DNA of 64,000 bases. Source: Rhodoferax ferrireducens T118 (GTDB lineage Bacteria > Pseudomonadota > Gammaproteobacteria > Burkholderiales > Burkholderiaceae_C). The stretch lies in the NCBI RefSeq assembly GCF_000013605.1, contig NC_007908.1, forward strand, positions 2,232,001-2,296,000, in the 5' to 3' direction. The notes beneath the pieces were generated by a model. That model made no database searches, was not told the origin of the DNA, and saw only the letters and a list, made by a program, of their open reading frames with translations. Shown in pieces: positions 1 to 8,925 of this stretch. Position 1 is the first letter of the stretch. Each line of letters opens with the position of its first letter. The position numbers and the translations under genes are program-made.

Positions 1-52
1 GGTGCTTGCACCTGGTCTTGAATCAACACCCCCTATCAATCTGGAGACGCCG

Positions 53-688
53 ATGAGTACAAACCCAAAATTTTCAGCCCTGCAAGTGATGCAGGACGCC
101 CCGGTGATTCCGGTCATTGTGTTGAACAACATCGCCCATGCCGTGCCGATGGCGCGCGCTCTGGTCGCAGGCGGCATCCGCATGCTGGAGGTCACGCTGC
201 GCACGCCACAGGCGCTGGCCTGCATTGAGGCTATTGCCAGGGATGTGCCCGAAGCCGTGGTTGGCGCCGGTACCGTGCGTACGCGCGCCGATGCCCAGGC
301 GGCCGCCATGGCCGGTGCCCGTTTTGCGGTGAGTCCCGGCTTTACCCCCGCCGTGGGTCAGGCTTGCCGCGATGTGGGCTTGGCGCTGTTGCCGGGCGTG
401 GCGACCGGCAGCGAAATCATGCAGGCGCTGGAAGCTGGCTTTACCGAGTTGAAGTTCTTCCCGGCCTTGCAAGCGGGCGGACCGGCCATGCTCAAAGCCT
501 GGAGTGGTCCATTTTTTGACGTCAAGTTCTGCCCCACCGGCGGTGTGACCTTGCACAACGCCCCCGACTTTCTGGCACTGCCCAATGTGGTGTGTGTCGG
601 TGGTTCCTGGCTGGTGCCGGCCGACGCCCTGACGCAGGGCGACTGGGCACGCATCACACAGTTGGCGCGTGCCACCAAAAGTTTATAA
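53..688 (+). CDS. eda: KDPG/KHG aldolase (2-dehydro-3-deoxy-phosphogluconate aldolase)
   Basis: Class I aldolase of about 211 residues that cleaves 2-keto-3-deoxy-6-phosphogluconate to pyruvate and glyceraldehyde-3-phosphate in the Entner-Doudoroff pathway; cytoplasmic. The catalytic Glu lies in MLEVTLRT (Glu46, with Arg50) and the Schiff-base lysine in ELKFFPA (Lys134); the phosphate-binding region CPTGGV follows. Length is normal for the family. The reading frame stays open to the left edge through a GTG at base 2, but the ATG at 53 is preferred because GGAG lies just upstream at 42-45 and the longer N-terminus has no family counterpart. The usual partner edd would lie outside the window. 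Its 3' end faces the patatin gene across repeat R1. Confidence 0.93.
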   Translation: MSTNPKFSALQVMQDAPVIPVIVLNNIAHAVPMARALVAGGIRMLEVTLRTPQALACIEAIARDVPEAVVGAGTVRTRADAQAAAMAGARFAVSPGFTPAVGQACRDVGLALLPGVATGSEIMQALEAGFTELKFFPALQAGGPAMLKAWSGPFFDVKFCPTGGVTLHNAPDFLALPNVVCVGGSWLVPADALTQGDWARITQLARATKSL

Positions 689-694
689 GAATAT

Positions 695-745
695 GGCCGC
701 TAGCCACCGTCGCATCTATCTTATAAGCTATTAAAATAATAGCTT
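695..745. repeat. Repeat family copy R1 (intergenic, palindromic)
   Basis: A GGCCGCTAGCCACCGT segment (695-710) is followed by a palindrome with 9-base arms, AAGCTATTA-AAA-TAATAGCTT (725-745). It lies between the convergent eda and patatin genes. The patatin stop codon (TTA read on plus, 731-733) falls inside the palindrome, so the last residues of that protein come from the repeat. Five further degenerate copies occur in the window. It may act as a bidirectional transcription terminator, which is inference. Confidence 0.7.
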
Positions 746-2134
746 ATTGGCAGCGTATGTCTTTCGATCTCCATCGAAAGACTTGAGCAATGCCTTGAAT
801 TCGGGAGACTCCAGCAAAATGTGGCGACCTGCCTCAACCAGGCGACGCACGTCAGCTCGCACAATTGACAATGCAGTAGGAATCTGGAGAAGTGCCTTGC
901 GCTGAAGTAATTCGGGTGCGTCGCGCAGGTTGACGTTGACGACGTAGATTTGCGCGTCAGGCGTGAAAGTGTCATTGTCCTGCGCCGCCGAGTGCTTGAG
1001 CTCGCTACGCCACACCTGCGCGGTATCGGTCAGCAAGCCGAGCGTTTCCTGTGTGACGCGGGCGCCGGCGCCAAACAGCAGTGCATCAAAAACTTGTAAG
1101 GTGTCAGGCACCTTGTCGCTGGCGTCAATGCGCTCGGACGGGTCACGCTCGGCATTGATGGCAATGATCACGAGCTTTTGAATGGCATTTTTTGATGTGC
1201 GACGCGCGGCGTTGCGGATACCGCCGGCGGCCAACGATTGCTCCAGCAAGGTGCGCAGTCCCAGGTTGTCAGCCAGGCCACCATCTACCAAGTGGATGTA
1301 CGGCCGCGTCTTCGCGTCCAGGTAGGAGCGCTGGCTGTCCCGCAGCAAGCGCACGCGGTAATCGGTAGGTGCTGCACCGTTGAGGCTGTTTGGCGGGCGT
1401 GGGCAAACGTCATTGTGGTTTTTGAGTGTTGTAGGGCTGAGTGCAATGGGCACGGCCGACGATGAGGCCACTGCGAACGACAGCGGCACACTGGCCAGAT
1501 CCGAGCAGATCAGCTCGAACTGCTCCTGACTGAATACAAAGCTGGAGCCCAGTGACAGGTCCGTGGCCGAGATCAACAGGCCGGGGCGGGCGGCCAGGTC
1601 GCCGAAGGTTTTGCCTTTGAAAAGTTCATCTAGCCGACGCGCGAGCAATTGCGTGCGGCCAAACCAGGGCGAGGACAATTCGTACAGGGCGGCCGGGCGC
1701 AGCACGTTGCTGATCAAGGTGTCCTGGAAGTTCTGGTACAGAAAATCCTTTTCAAAGGCGGGGAAAGTTCGCTGGCCAAAAGCAGCGTAGTAGGCAGCGA
1801 TGAAGCTTCCGCCCGATACCCCGCTAATCACGTCCAGCTCGTCAAGCAGCGCTATGTCGCGGCCATTCCAATGCACCTGGGTTTGCCTCAGCGCATCCAG
1901 CACGCCGTAGCCAAACGCGGCTGCGCGCGCACCGCCGCCCGAGATGGTGATGGCGAACAGCATGGAGCTGTCTTGCTTGACTGGAGGTCCCACGTCCGGG
2001 GCCAAGCTGCTCGCGGCGGGCAGCGCCACATCGGGCGGCAAAGGCAGGTTTTGCCATGGACGCACGCTGGAGCAGGCAGTCAGAAGGAGCGCCAGCAACA
2101 GAGCGAAGCCGTGGCGCAGTTGCTGTGTCAACAT
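731..2134 (-). CDS. Patatin-like phospholipase, lipoprotein
   Basis: A 467-residue putative lipid acyl hydrolase. The N-terminus is a lipoprotein signal with lipobox LTAC (Cys21), so it is probably membrane-anchored in the envelope. Patatin hallmarks are present in order: glycine-rich oxyanion loop GGGAR (66-70), nucleophile elbow GVSGGS (Ser107) and DGG (Asp284), giving the Ser-Asp dyad. A GGAAG Shine-Dalgarno precedes the ATG. It lies 65 bases downstream of the MlaC-like gene on the same strand, after the RND efflux genes, so it is probably the last gene of that transcript. That position suggests a role in phospholipid turnover, but the substrate is unknown. The C-terminus runs into repeat R1. 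Confidence 0.85.
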   Translation of the reverse strand: MLTQQLRHGFALLLALLLTACSSVRPWQNLPLPPDVALPAASSLAPDVGPPVKQDSSMLFAITISGGGARAAAFGYGVLDALRQTQVHWNGRDIALLDELDVISGVSGGSFIAAYYAAFGQRTFPAFEKDFLYQNFQDTLISNVLRPAALYELSSPWFGRTQLLARRLDELFKGKTFGDLAARPGLLISATDLSLGSSFVFSQEQFELICSDLASVPLSFAVASSSAVPIALSPTTLKNHNDVCPRPPNSLNGAAPTDYRVRLLRDSQRSYLDAKTRPYIHLVDGGLADNLGLRTLLEQSLAAGGIRNAARRTSKNAIQKLVIIAINAERDPSERIDASDKVPDTLQVFDALLFGAGARVTQETLGLLTDTAQVWRSELKHSAAQDNDTFTPDAQIYVVNVNLRDAPELLQRKALLQIPTALSIVRADVRRLVEAGRHILLESPEFKALLKSFDGDRKTYAANKLLF

Positions 2135-2199
2135 AGCACTTCCACCAGTTGGGCCTTCTCGTTCACTGCTGCGTCGTGTCGTTGATCAATTCCCAGTCA

Positions 2200-2835
2200 T
2201 CATCTACCGGCGTTGGCCTTGTTGCGCGTGCTCAGGCTGGCAATCAGGCCATCAATGCCTTTGCCATTGATTTCCTGGGCAAACTGGCTGCGATAGGTTT
2301 CCACCAGCCACACACCCATGACGTTCAGGTTGTAAATCTTCCAGCCAAGCCCCTCGCCAGAGGTTTTTTCCAGCCGGTAGTCCAGCTGAACGGGGTCGCC
2401 CCGGCCTTTGACCTCGGTGCGAACCACGGTCTCTTTGTCGTCCGCTGCCACACGCAGAGGCTTGACGGCAATGGTCTGGTCGCTGACCTGGGTCAACGCG
2501 CCAGCATAGGTGCGCAGCAGCAAAATCTTGAACTCATCCTGCAAACGTTTTTGCTGTTCCGGCGTCGCCTGCCGCCAGGCCGGACCCACGGCAGAGGCCG
2601 TCATGCGCTGAAAATTGACATTGGGCATGATCTTGGCATCCACCAGCGCAGCGATCCGGGAGGTATCCCCGGCACGGATGGCTTTGTCGGCCTTGATGCT
2701 GTCCAGCACCTCGGTGAACAGGCGTTTGATCAGGGTGTCGGCGGCTTCATCCGCTGCGCGCGCCGGCAGGGCCAGCAGGCTGGCGGCGCTCATCAGCAGC
2801 GTGACTAACAGGCGTGCCCATAAGCGACGGTTCAT
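2200..2835 (-). CDS. MlaC/Ttg2D-family phospholipid-binding periplasmic protein
   Basis: A 211-residue protein with a cleavable signal (LPARAADEA, cut after about residue 27) and the MlaC fold signature: a helical N-terminal part followed by the YAGAL...VRTEVKGRG...WKIYNLNVMGV core. MlaC shuttles phospholipids between the outer membrane and the inner-membrane MlaFEDB complex. Here no mlaFED genes are adjacent; its ATG instead overlaps the stop of the outer-membrane efflux protein by four bases (ATGA), implying translational coupling to the RND operon. It could be a specialised paralogue of the housekeeping MlaC, so the symbol is withheld. Confidence 0.85.
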   Translation of the reverse strand: MNRRLWARLLVTLLMSAASLLALPARAADEAADTLIKRLFTEVLDSIKADKAIRAGDTSRIAALVDAKIMPNVNFQRMTASAVGPAWRQATPEQQKRLQDEFKILLLRTYAGALTQVSDQTIAVKPLRVAADDKETVVRTEVKGRGDPVQLDYRLEKTSGEGLGWKIYNLNVMGVWLVETYRSQFAQEINGKGIDGLIASLSTRNKANAGR

Positions 2836-4331
2836 GGTCTAACTTCCTTCTTTTGCAGCGCCGATTTTTCTACCGCATCCCGGTCGGATGCACCGCCTCC
2901 CAGCGCCTTGTACAAGGTGACCTGGTTCTGCAAATACGCGAGTTTGGTTTGCGCCACGCCCTGCTGGATGGCAAACAGCGAGCGTTGCGCGTCCAGTATG
3001 TCCAGGTAACTGGCAACGCCATTGCGGTAACGCAGGTCGGCCAGGCGGAAGCGGTCGGCTTCAGCGTCAAGCTGCACTTGCTGGGCTTGCACCTGCTCGT
3101 CCAGCGTGGCGCGCCCGGCCAGCGCGTCCGCCACTTCGCGGAAGGCGCTCTGGATCGCCTTTTCGTACTGCGCCACGGCGATGTCGCGGCCCGCGTTGCT
3201 GGCATCCAGATTGGCCTGGTTGCGCCCGGCGTCAAAGATCGGCAACAGTGCTTGCGGCGCCAGCGTCCAACCCCAGGAACCGTTTTTGAACAGGCCGGAG
3301 AGCTCGCTGCTGGCGCTGCCGGCACTGGCGGTCAGCGAGATGCGCGGGAAGAACGCTGCGCGTGCCGCCCCAATGCTGGCATTGGCCGCGATCAGCTGCT
3401 GCTCGGCCTGGCGGATGTCCGGGCGGCGCGTCAGCAGGTCGGACGGCAGCCCGGCCGGCATGTCGCGGAAAACCGGTGCAGTGGCCGAGGTGGCCAGCAG
3501 CGTGTCGGGCAGCGGCTGCCCCACCAGCAGGGTGAGCGCGTTCACGTCCAGCGCGCGCAGGCGCCGCTGTTGGGCCAGGGTGGCGCGCGCTTGCGCCGTC
3601 AGCGATTCGGCCTGGCGGAAGTCCAGTGCCGAGGCGGCGCCGTTGTCCAGGCGCAGCTTGGTCAGGCGCAGCGAATCGTCGCGCGTGACCAGCGTGCGCT
3701 GCGTCAACGCCAGCAATTCGTCGTTGGTCTGCAGGCTCAGCCAGGTGTTGGCCACGGCGGCGATCAGACTGGTCTGCGCCGCCTGGCGCGCCTCATCTGA
3801 AGCCAGGTACTGCGCGAGTGCCGATTCCTTCAGGCTGGCGACGCGGCCAAAAAAGTCGATTTCCCACGACGCCATCGCCAGGCCTGCGGTATAGACGCTG
3901 CTGATGCCACCGCTGCCATTGGTACTGGGCTGACGCAGGCCGGTGGCCGCCAGGTTCAGGGTGGGAAACTGATCAGCGCGGCGGATCTGGTAGGCCGCAC
4001 GCACCTGTTCCATATTGAGCACGGCCACGCGCAGGTCGCGGTTGTTCGCCAGCGCCAGGCGGATCAGCTCGCGCAAGGGCGTGTCGCCGACGAAGTCCTG
4101 CCACGCCAGATCGGCGGCGGGCGTGCTGGCCTGGTTCTTCGTCGCGGTCGAGGCATCGGGCCATTGGGCAGCGATGGGCGCTGCGGGGCGCTCGTAGGCC
4201 GGCATCATCGAGCAACCCGCCAGCAGGGCGGCTGCGGCCACCGCGGCCAGGGCCAGGCCATGCGTCACCGGTCGTGCGAGGGAAAGGTGAGGAGTCTTCA
4301 TGGGCAGTGTTTGTGAGCGGTGATTATTCAT
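2832..4331 (-). CDS. RND efflux system outer-membrane lipoprotein channel (NodT/OprM family)
   Basis: About 499 residues. Outer-membrane TolC-like component of a tripartite drug or solvent efflux pump. It has a lipobox (LLAGC) after an Ala-rich hydrophobic stretch, the AYERP segment that follows the lipobox in this family, and two copies of the OEP domain, with LLTRRPDIRQAEQQL in the middle. The ATG at 4331 overlaps the pump gene's TAA and has AAGAGG upstream; an alternative ATG at 4301 lacks a ribosome site, so 4331 is chosen. Third gene of the adaptor-pump-channel order; its stop overlaps the MlaC-like start by four bases. Confidence 0.92.
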   Translation of the reverse strand: MNNHRSQTLPMKTPHLSLARPVTHGLALAAVAAAALLAGCSMMPAYERPAAPIAAQWPDASTATKNQASTPAADLAWQDFVGDTPLRELIRLALANNRDLRVAVLNMEQVRAAYQIRRADQFPTLNLAATGLRQPSTNGSGGISSVYTAGLAMASWEIDFFGRVASLKESALAQYLASDEARQAAQTSLIAAVANTWLSLQTNDELLALTQRTLVTRDDSLRLTKLRLDNGAASALDFRQAESLTAQARATLAQQRRLRALDVNALTLLVGQPLPDTLLATSATAPVFRDMPAGLPSDLLTRRPDIRQAEQQLIAANASIGAARAAFFPRISLTASAGSASSELSGLFKNGSWGWTLAPQALLPIFDAGRNQANLDASNAGRDIAVAQYEKAIQSAFREVADALAGRATLDEQVQAQQVQLDAEADRFRLADLRYRNGVASYLDILDAQRSLFAIQQGVAQTKLAYLQNQVTLYKALGGGASDRDAVEKSALQKKEVRP

Positions 4332-7300
4332 TTCCGGCCTCTTGGTGGTGCAGATGAGCCGCTTTGAGATCTCTTTCGTGCTGACGCTGGCTGCCTTTGA
4401 AGAAGGTGCGAACCAGCAAAAAGAAGGCGGGCACGAAAATGACGGCCAGCACCGTGCCGGTGAGCATGCCGCCAATCACGCCGGTGCCAATGGCGCGCTG
4501 ACTGGCGGAGCTGGCGCCGGTTGAGAGGAACAGCGGCAGCACACCCAGCGTGAACGCTGTGGAGGTCATGATGATGGGGCGAAAGCGCAGGTGGGCTGCT
4601 CCGAGCGCAGATTCCATGACGCTTTTGCCTTCGGCCTGCAGGTCCTTGGCAAATTCGATGATCAGAATCGCGTTCTTGGAGGACAGACCGATGATGGTGA
4701 TCAAACCGATCTGGAAGTACACGTCGTTGGACAGGCCGCGCAACAGGGTTGCCAGCACCACGCCGAGCACGCCCAGCGGCACCACCAGCAGCACCGATAA
4801 CGGGATCGACCAGCTCTCATACAGCGCTGCCAGACTCAGGAGCACCGCCAGCAGCGCGAAGCCGTACAGGACCATGGCCTGCGCGCCTGCAAGCTTTTCT
4901 TCGCGTGACTGGCCGGTCCATTCGAAGCCGAAGCCTTCAGGAAGTCTGGCGGCCAGTTTTTCCATTTCGGCCATGGCGTCCCCGGTACTGAAACCGGGCC
5001 CGGCATCGCCGGCAATTTTCATGGCTGGATAGCCGTTGTAGCGAACGGTTTGCATCGGGCCGTTGACCCAGCGCGTGCTGGCGAAAGCCGAGAGCGGCAC
5101 GATCTGATTGCTGCTGTTGAGCACGGGCAAGTCCAGTACTTTTTCTGGTTGCATCCGTGCGCTGGCATCGACCTGAACGACCACGCGTTGCAACCGACCT
5201 TCGTTCGGGAAGTCGTTGACATAGGCCGAACCGAGTGCTGTTGACAAAGCGCTGTTGATGCTGTCAAACCCCACGCCCAGCGCACTGGCCTTGTCGCGGT
5301 CGATGTCAATTTGCATCTGGGGCGCGTCTTCCAAGCCGTCAGGTCGCACGCCAGCGAGGACTTTGCTTTGGCTCGCCATGCCCAGCAACATATTGCGTGC
5401 GTTGAGCAGCGCGACGTGTCCTTTGCTACCGCGGTCCTGCAAGCGGAAGGTAAAGCCGGTGGCATTGCCGAGCTCGGGAATGGGAGGCGGGCTCAGTGCG
5501 AAGATGAAGGCATCACGGACCGCCATCAGGGCGCCAAATGCGCGCCCAGCGACCGCTTGCGCCGAATGCTCCGGACCCGCACGTTCACTCCAATCCTTGA
5601 GAATCACAAACGCCAGTCCGGCATTTTGTCCCTGACCTGAAAATGAGAAGCCGGCCACGGTGACAATGTTGGCGATCTCAGGTTGCTTGAGCATGTAGCC
5701 TTCGACTTGCGTGAGCACCGAGCGAGTGCGCTCAAGCGTTGCGCCGGCGGGCAATTGCACGTTGGTAACGATGTAGCCCTGATCTTCATTGGGCAGGAAC
5801 GAGGTTGGCAGGCGCATGTAAATCAGCCCGACCACGCCAATCAGCATGACGTAGACGATCATCATCCGGCCGGCACGCTTGAGTAGCTTGGCCAAACCGC
5901 CTTCATAGTTCTTGGCGGTAGATTTGAAGCCGCGGTTGAACCAGCCAAAGAAACCGCCTTTTTCCAGGTGGTGTCCGGCCTCGACGGGTTTCAGCAGCGT
6001 GGCGCATAGCGCTGGGGTCAGTGACAGGGCCAGAAAGGCCGAAAAGGCGATCGAGGTGGCCATCGTGGCGGAAAACTGGCGGTAGATGTTGCCCGTTGAG
6101 CCCGCAAAGAAGGCCAGCGGGACAAATACCGAAATCAGCACCACGGTGATGCCAATGATGGCACCCGATATCTGACCCATGGCCTTGCGCGCGGCCTGCA
6201 ACGGGGGCAGGCCTTCTTCGCTCATGATGCGCTCCACGTTCTCCACCACCACGATCGCATCATCGACCACAATGCCGACAACGAGCACCATGCCGAACAT
6301 GGTCAAAACATTGATCGAGAAACCCATGGCCAGCAAGGCGCCAAAGGTTCCCAGCAGCGCCACCGGCACCACGATGGTCGGAATGATGGTGTAGCGAATG
6401 TTCTGCAGAAACAGGAACATCACCAGGAACACCAGCAACATGGCTTCCAGCAGGGTTTCAACCACTTTTCCGATCGACGCCGAGATGAAAATGGAAGTGT
6501 CATAAGGGATGGTGTAGCTCACCCCCTGCGGGAACAAGGGCTGCAATTCGGCCAGCTTGACCTTGACCGCTTTTGCTGTCGCCAGTGCATTGGCCGTGGG
6601 GGTGAGTTGTACGCCCAGGCCGACAGCCGGTTGGCCATTCAATCGCGCGCTGGTGCTGTAGCTCTGGGCGCCCAGTTCGATGCGGGCGACATCCTTGAGT
6701 CGAACCGTGGAGCCGTCGGTATTGGCGCGCAGCACGATCTTGCCAAACGACTCCACCGAGGACAGCTGTCCCGGTACGACGATGGTCGCGTTCATGGTCT
6801 GGCCTGGTGCGCTGGGCAGGTCACCAAGATTACCCGCTGATATTTGCGCGTTTTGTGCACGGATGGCCGCATTCACCTGGTCCAGCGACAGATTGAATCC
6901 CCTGAGCTTGCTCGGATCAATCCAGATGCGCATGGCGCGTTCCGAACCGAATTGCGTGACCGTGCCAACGCCTGTGATCCGCTGGAGCTCAGGCAACACG
7001 TTGCGAGCCGCGTAGTCATTGAGCATGTCCAGGGTCACGTCGGGGTTCTTGGACGACAACATCGTGAACAACAAAAAGTTGGCGCGTGATTTCTCGACGC
7101 GCACGCCCTGCTGGTTCACGATGGTCGGCAGTCGCGGTGTGGCGCGCGCCAGTCGGTTTTGCACGTCAACTTGCGCCAAGGCCGGGTCAGTTCCGGGCTC
7201 AAAACTCAGTGAGATGGAGCCGGTGCCGTTGGCCTGGCTAGTCGATTCCATGTAGGCCAGTCCGGTAGCGCCGTTCATTTCACGTTCGATGACGGCTAGC

Positions 7301-7482
7301 ACGCTGTCTTCCAGCGTCTGCGCCGTGGCACCGGGATAGGCGGCGGATATCTGAATGGTCGGCGGGGCTACCGTGGGGTACTGTGCAATCGGCAACTGCT
7401 TGATGGACACGCCGCCAAGCACCATGATGAAAATGGCAATCACCCACGCAAAGATGGGGCGTTCGATAAAAAATTTGGCCAT
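4324..7482 (-). CDS. RND efflux pump, inner-membrane permease (AcrB/MexB/TtgB family)
   Basis: A 1,052-residue hydrophobe/amphiphile efflux-1 transporter, the usual length for AcrB. It opens with MAKFFIERPIFAWVIAI, as in AcrB homologues. The TM4 proton-relay Asp pair is visible in VVGIVVDDAIVVVENVERI, and a second hydrophobic half ends near ILIIEFAKDL and GTGVIGGMLTGT. It exchanges protons for amphiphilic drugs or solvents taken from the periplasm and inner-membrane leaflet. It follows the adaptor gene by 12 bases. Regulation is probably through the divergent TetR gene and the operator at 8859-8882. Confidence 0.96.
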   Translation of the reverse strand: MAKFFIERPIFAWVIAIFIMVLGGVSIKQLPIAQYPTVAPPTIQISAAYPGATAQTLEDSVLAVIEREMNGATGLAYMESTSQANGTGSISLSFEPGTDPALAQVDVQNRLARATPRLPTIVNQQGVRVEKSRANFLLFTMLSSKNPDVTLDMLNDYAARNVLPELQRITGVGTVTQFGSERAMRIWIDPSKLRGFNLSLDQVNAAIRAQNAQISAGNLGDLPSAPGQTMNATIVVPGQLSSVESFGKIVLRANTDGSTVRLKDVARIELGAQSYSTSARLNGQPAVGLGVQLTPTANALATAKAVKVKLAELQPLFPQGVSYTIPYDTSIFISASIGKVVETLLEAMLLVFLVMFLFLQNIRYTIIPTIVVPVALLGTFGALLAMGFSINVLTMFGMVLVVGIVVDDAIVVVENVERIMSEEGLPPLQAARKAMGQISGAIIGITVVLISVFVPLAFFAGSTGNIYRQFSATMATSIAFSAFLALSLTPALCATLLKPVEAGHHLEKGGFFGWFNRGFKSTAKNYEGGLAKLLKRAGRMMIVYVMLIGVVGLIYMRLPTSFLPNEDQGYIVTNVQLPAGATLERTRSVLTQVEGYMLKQPEIANIVTVAGFSFSGQGQNAGLAFVILKDWSERAGPEHSAQAVAGRAFGALMAVRDAFIFALSPPPIPELGNATGFTFRLQDRGSKGHVALLNARNMLLGMASQSKVLAGVRPDGLEDAPQMQIDIDRDKASALGVGFDSINSALSTALGSAYVNDFPNEGRLQRVVVQVDASARMQPEKVLDLPVLNSSNQIVPLSAFASTRWVNGPMQTVRYNGYPAMKIAGDAGPGFSTGDAMAEMEKLAARLPEGFGFEWTGQSREEKLAGAQAMVLYGFALLAVLLSLAALYESWSIPLSVLLVVPLGVLGVVLATLLRGLSNDVYFQIGLITIIGLSSKNAILIIEFAKDLQAEGKSVMESALGAAHLRFRPIIMTSTAFTLGVLPLFLSTGASSASQRAIGTGVIGGMLTGTVLAVIFVPAFFLLVRTFFKGSQRQHERDLKAAHLHHQEAGNE

Positions 7483-7494
7483 GGCTCGGGTTCC

Positions 7495-8781
7495 TTAGCG
7501 GGCAGCGCTGGATGCTGCGCTGGCCGGGGCTGCCGGTGCAGCCACGCTGGCGGCGCTTGCGGGCTTGCCGCCCTGCGATTGCCATGGCACGGGCTTGACG
7601 ACGATGGGATCACCCGGTTTGCCGCGTGGCAGCTTCTGGAAGCCTTCGACCATCACCTGTTCACCAGCCTTGAGACCTTCGAGTACAACCCATTTGTTGT
7701 CTTGGGCAGAACCCAGTTTGATCGGGCGCGGCGTGAGGTGGTTGTCGGCGCCAACGACCATGACGGTGTCGCCCTGCTCGCCCCGTGTGACGGCTTGTTG
7801 CGGCAGCAAAATGGCGCCGTTGACTTGCGCCTGTTCCAGCTTGACGCGCACGTACAGGCCGGGCAAGAGTGCTTTCTCGGGGTTGGGAACTTCAGCGCGC
7901 AAGGTGACTTGACCGCTGGTGGCATCCACCGTCAAGTCGGTAAACAGCAGGCGGCCTGTGTGTTTGTAAGTACTTCCGTCTTCCAGGATAACGGTGACGC
8001 TGGCGGCACCTTTGCCCGCCTGCTTGTATTGGCCGTTGGTCAAACCGGCCTTGAGCTTGAGCACTTCGGAGGCCGACTGCGTGAAGTTCACATACATGGG
8101 GTCGATTTGTTGGATCACCGCCAGCGGTGTCGCTTCCCCCTGGCCCACCAGCGCACCTTCGGTCACCAGTGAGCGGCCGATACTGCCCGAGATCGGAGCG
8201 GTGACGGCGGCGTAGTTCAGGTTGATGCGTGCCGTCTGCACCGCGGCTTTGCCGATGGCGACGTCGGCCTCAGCCTGTTTGCTTGCCGCCTGGGCGTTTA
8301 CGTACTCCTGTTGACTGATGGCTTTGGCTTCGACCAGGGGTTTGTAACGCTCGGCTTGCGCACTGGCTTGCATCAGGTTGGCTTCGGCTTTGGCCAGGCT
8401 GCCCTGGGCACTGGCAAAAGCGGCCTGGTAGGGGCTGGCGTCAATTTCGAACAAAGCCTGACCGGCTTTCACGTCGCTGCCCTCGACAAACAGCCGTTTT
8501 TGCAGAATGCCGGCGGCCCGTGCCCGCACCTGGGCCACGCGTGAGGCCTCCAGTCGGCCGGGCAGTTCGGTGATCAAACCCACGTCACCCGGGGTGACGG
8601 TGACCACGCCCACCTCGGCGGGCGGCATACCGCCCGCGGGGCCCGCCGGTGCGGTACTGCTTTGGCCGCAGCCCGCCAGCAGGGCCGCAAGACTCAGAGA
8701 GGTCAGGGCAAGGTGGCCGCGCAATGGCGACCGGTGGGGGATGGGGGTGGCGATGGAAAGTCGGGCGCGTGGTAAGGACAT
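7495..8781 (-). CDS. RND efflux membrane-fusion (periplasmic adaptor) lipoprotein, AcrA/MexA family
   Basis: A 428-residue adaptor with a lipoprotein signal ending in LLAGC and the lipoyl/barrel-sandwich segments typical of AcrA (VRARAAGILQKRLFVEGSDVKAGQALFEID early, TAPISGSIGRS after the hairpin). The helical hairpin lies in the QGSLAKAEANLMQAS to AVQTARINLNYA region. The C-terminal end is a low-complexity Ala/Ser/Pro tail. It bridges the inner-membrane pump and the outer-membrane channel. First gene of the minus-strand operon and divergent from the tetR gene across 144 bases. Confidence 0.95.
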   Translation of the reverse strand: MSLPRARLSIATPIPHRSPLRGHLALTSLSLAALLAGCGQSSTAPAGPAGGMPPAEVGVVTVTPGDVGLITELPGRLEASRVAQVRARAAGILQKRLFVEGSDVKAGQALFEIDASPYQAAFASAQGSLAKAEANLMQASAQAERYKPLVEAKAISQQEYVNAQAASKQAEADVAIGKAAVQTARINLNYAAVTAPISGSIGRSLVTEGALVGQGEATPLAVIQQIDPMYVNFTQSASEVLKLKAGLTNGQYKQAGKGAASVTVILEDGSTYKHTGRLLFTDLTVDATSGQVTLRAEVPNPEKALLPGLYVRVKLEQAQVNGAILLPQQAVTRGEQGDTVMVVGADNHLTPRPIKLGSAQDNKWVVLEGLKAGEQVMVEGFQKLPRGKPGDPIVVKPVPWQSQGGKPASAASVAAPAAPASAASSAAR

Positions 8782-8858
8782 GGTGCACTTCCTGAAAGAA
8801 GGGGAATCTTGGTTTTTTTTGCTGCATGGTATTAAAAACCAGCAGGTTTCTCAAAGTA

Positions 8859-8882
8859 TACATACAATCACGGATGTATGTT
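8859..8882. promoter_or_regulatory. AcrR/TtgR-type operator between efflux operon and tetR gene
   Basis: The sequence TACATACA-N8-TGTATGTT is an inverted repeat with seven of eight arm bases paired. It closely resembles the Escherichia coli AcrR operator (TACATACA...TGTATGTA) as I recall it. It lies in the 144-base gap between the divergent adaptor gene (start 8781) and the TetR-family gene (start 8926), where a repressor would control both directions. Confidence 0.75.
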
Positions 8883-8925
8883 GCCTGCATTTCATTTTTA
8901 CAACGTTATTTGAAAGAAGCCCGTC

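Noticed and set aside
2814..3800. 328-codon plus-strand open frame opposite the efflux channel gene
   Set aside because: Gln/Arg/Gly-rich shadow of the OprM-like gene on the other strand.
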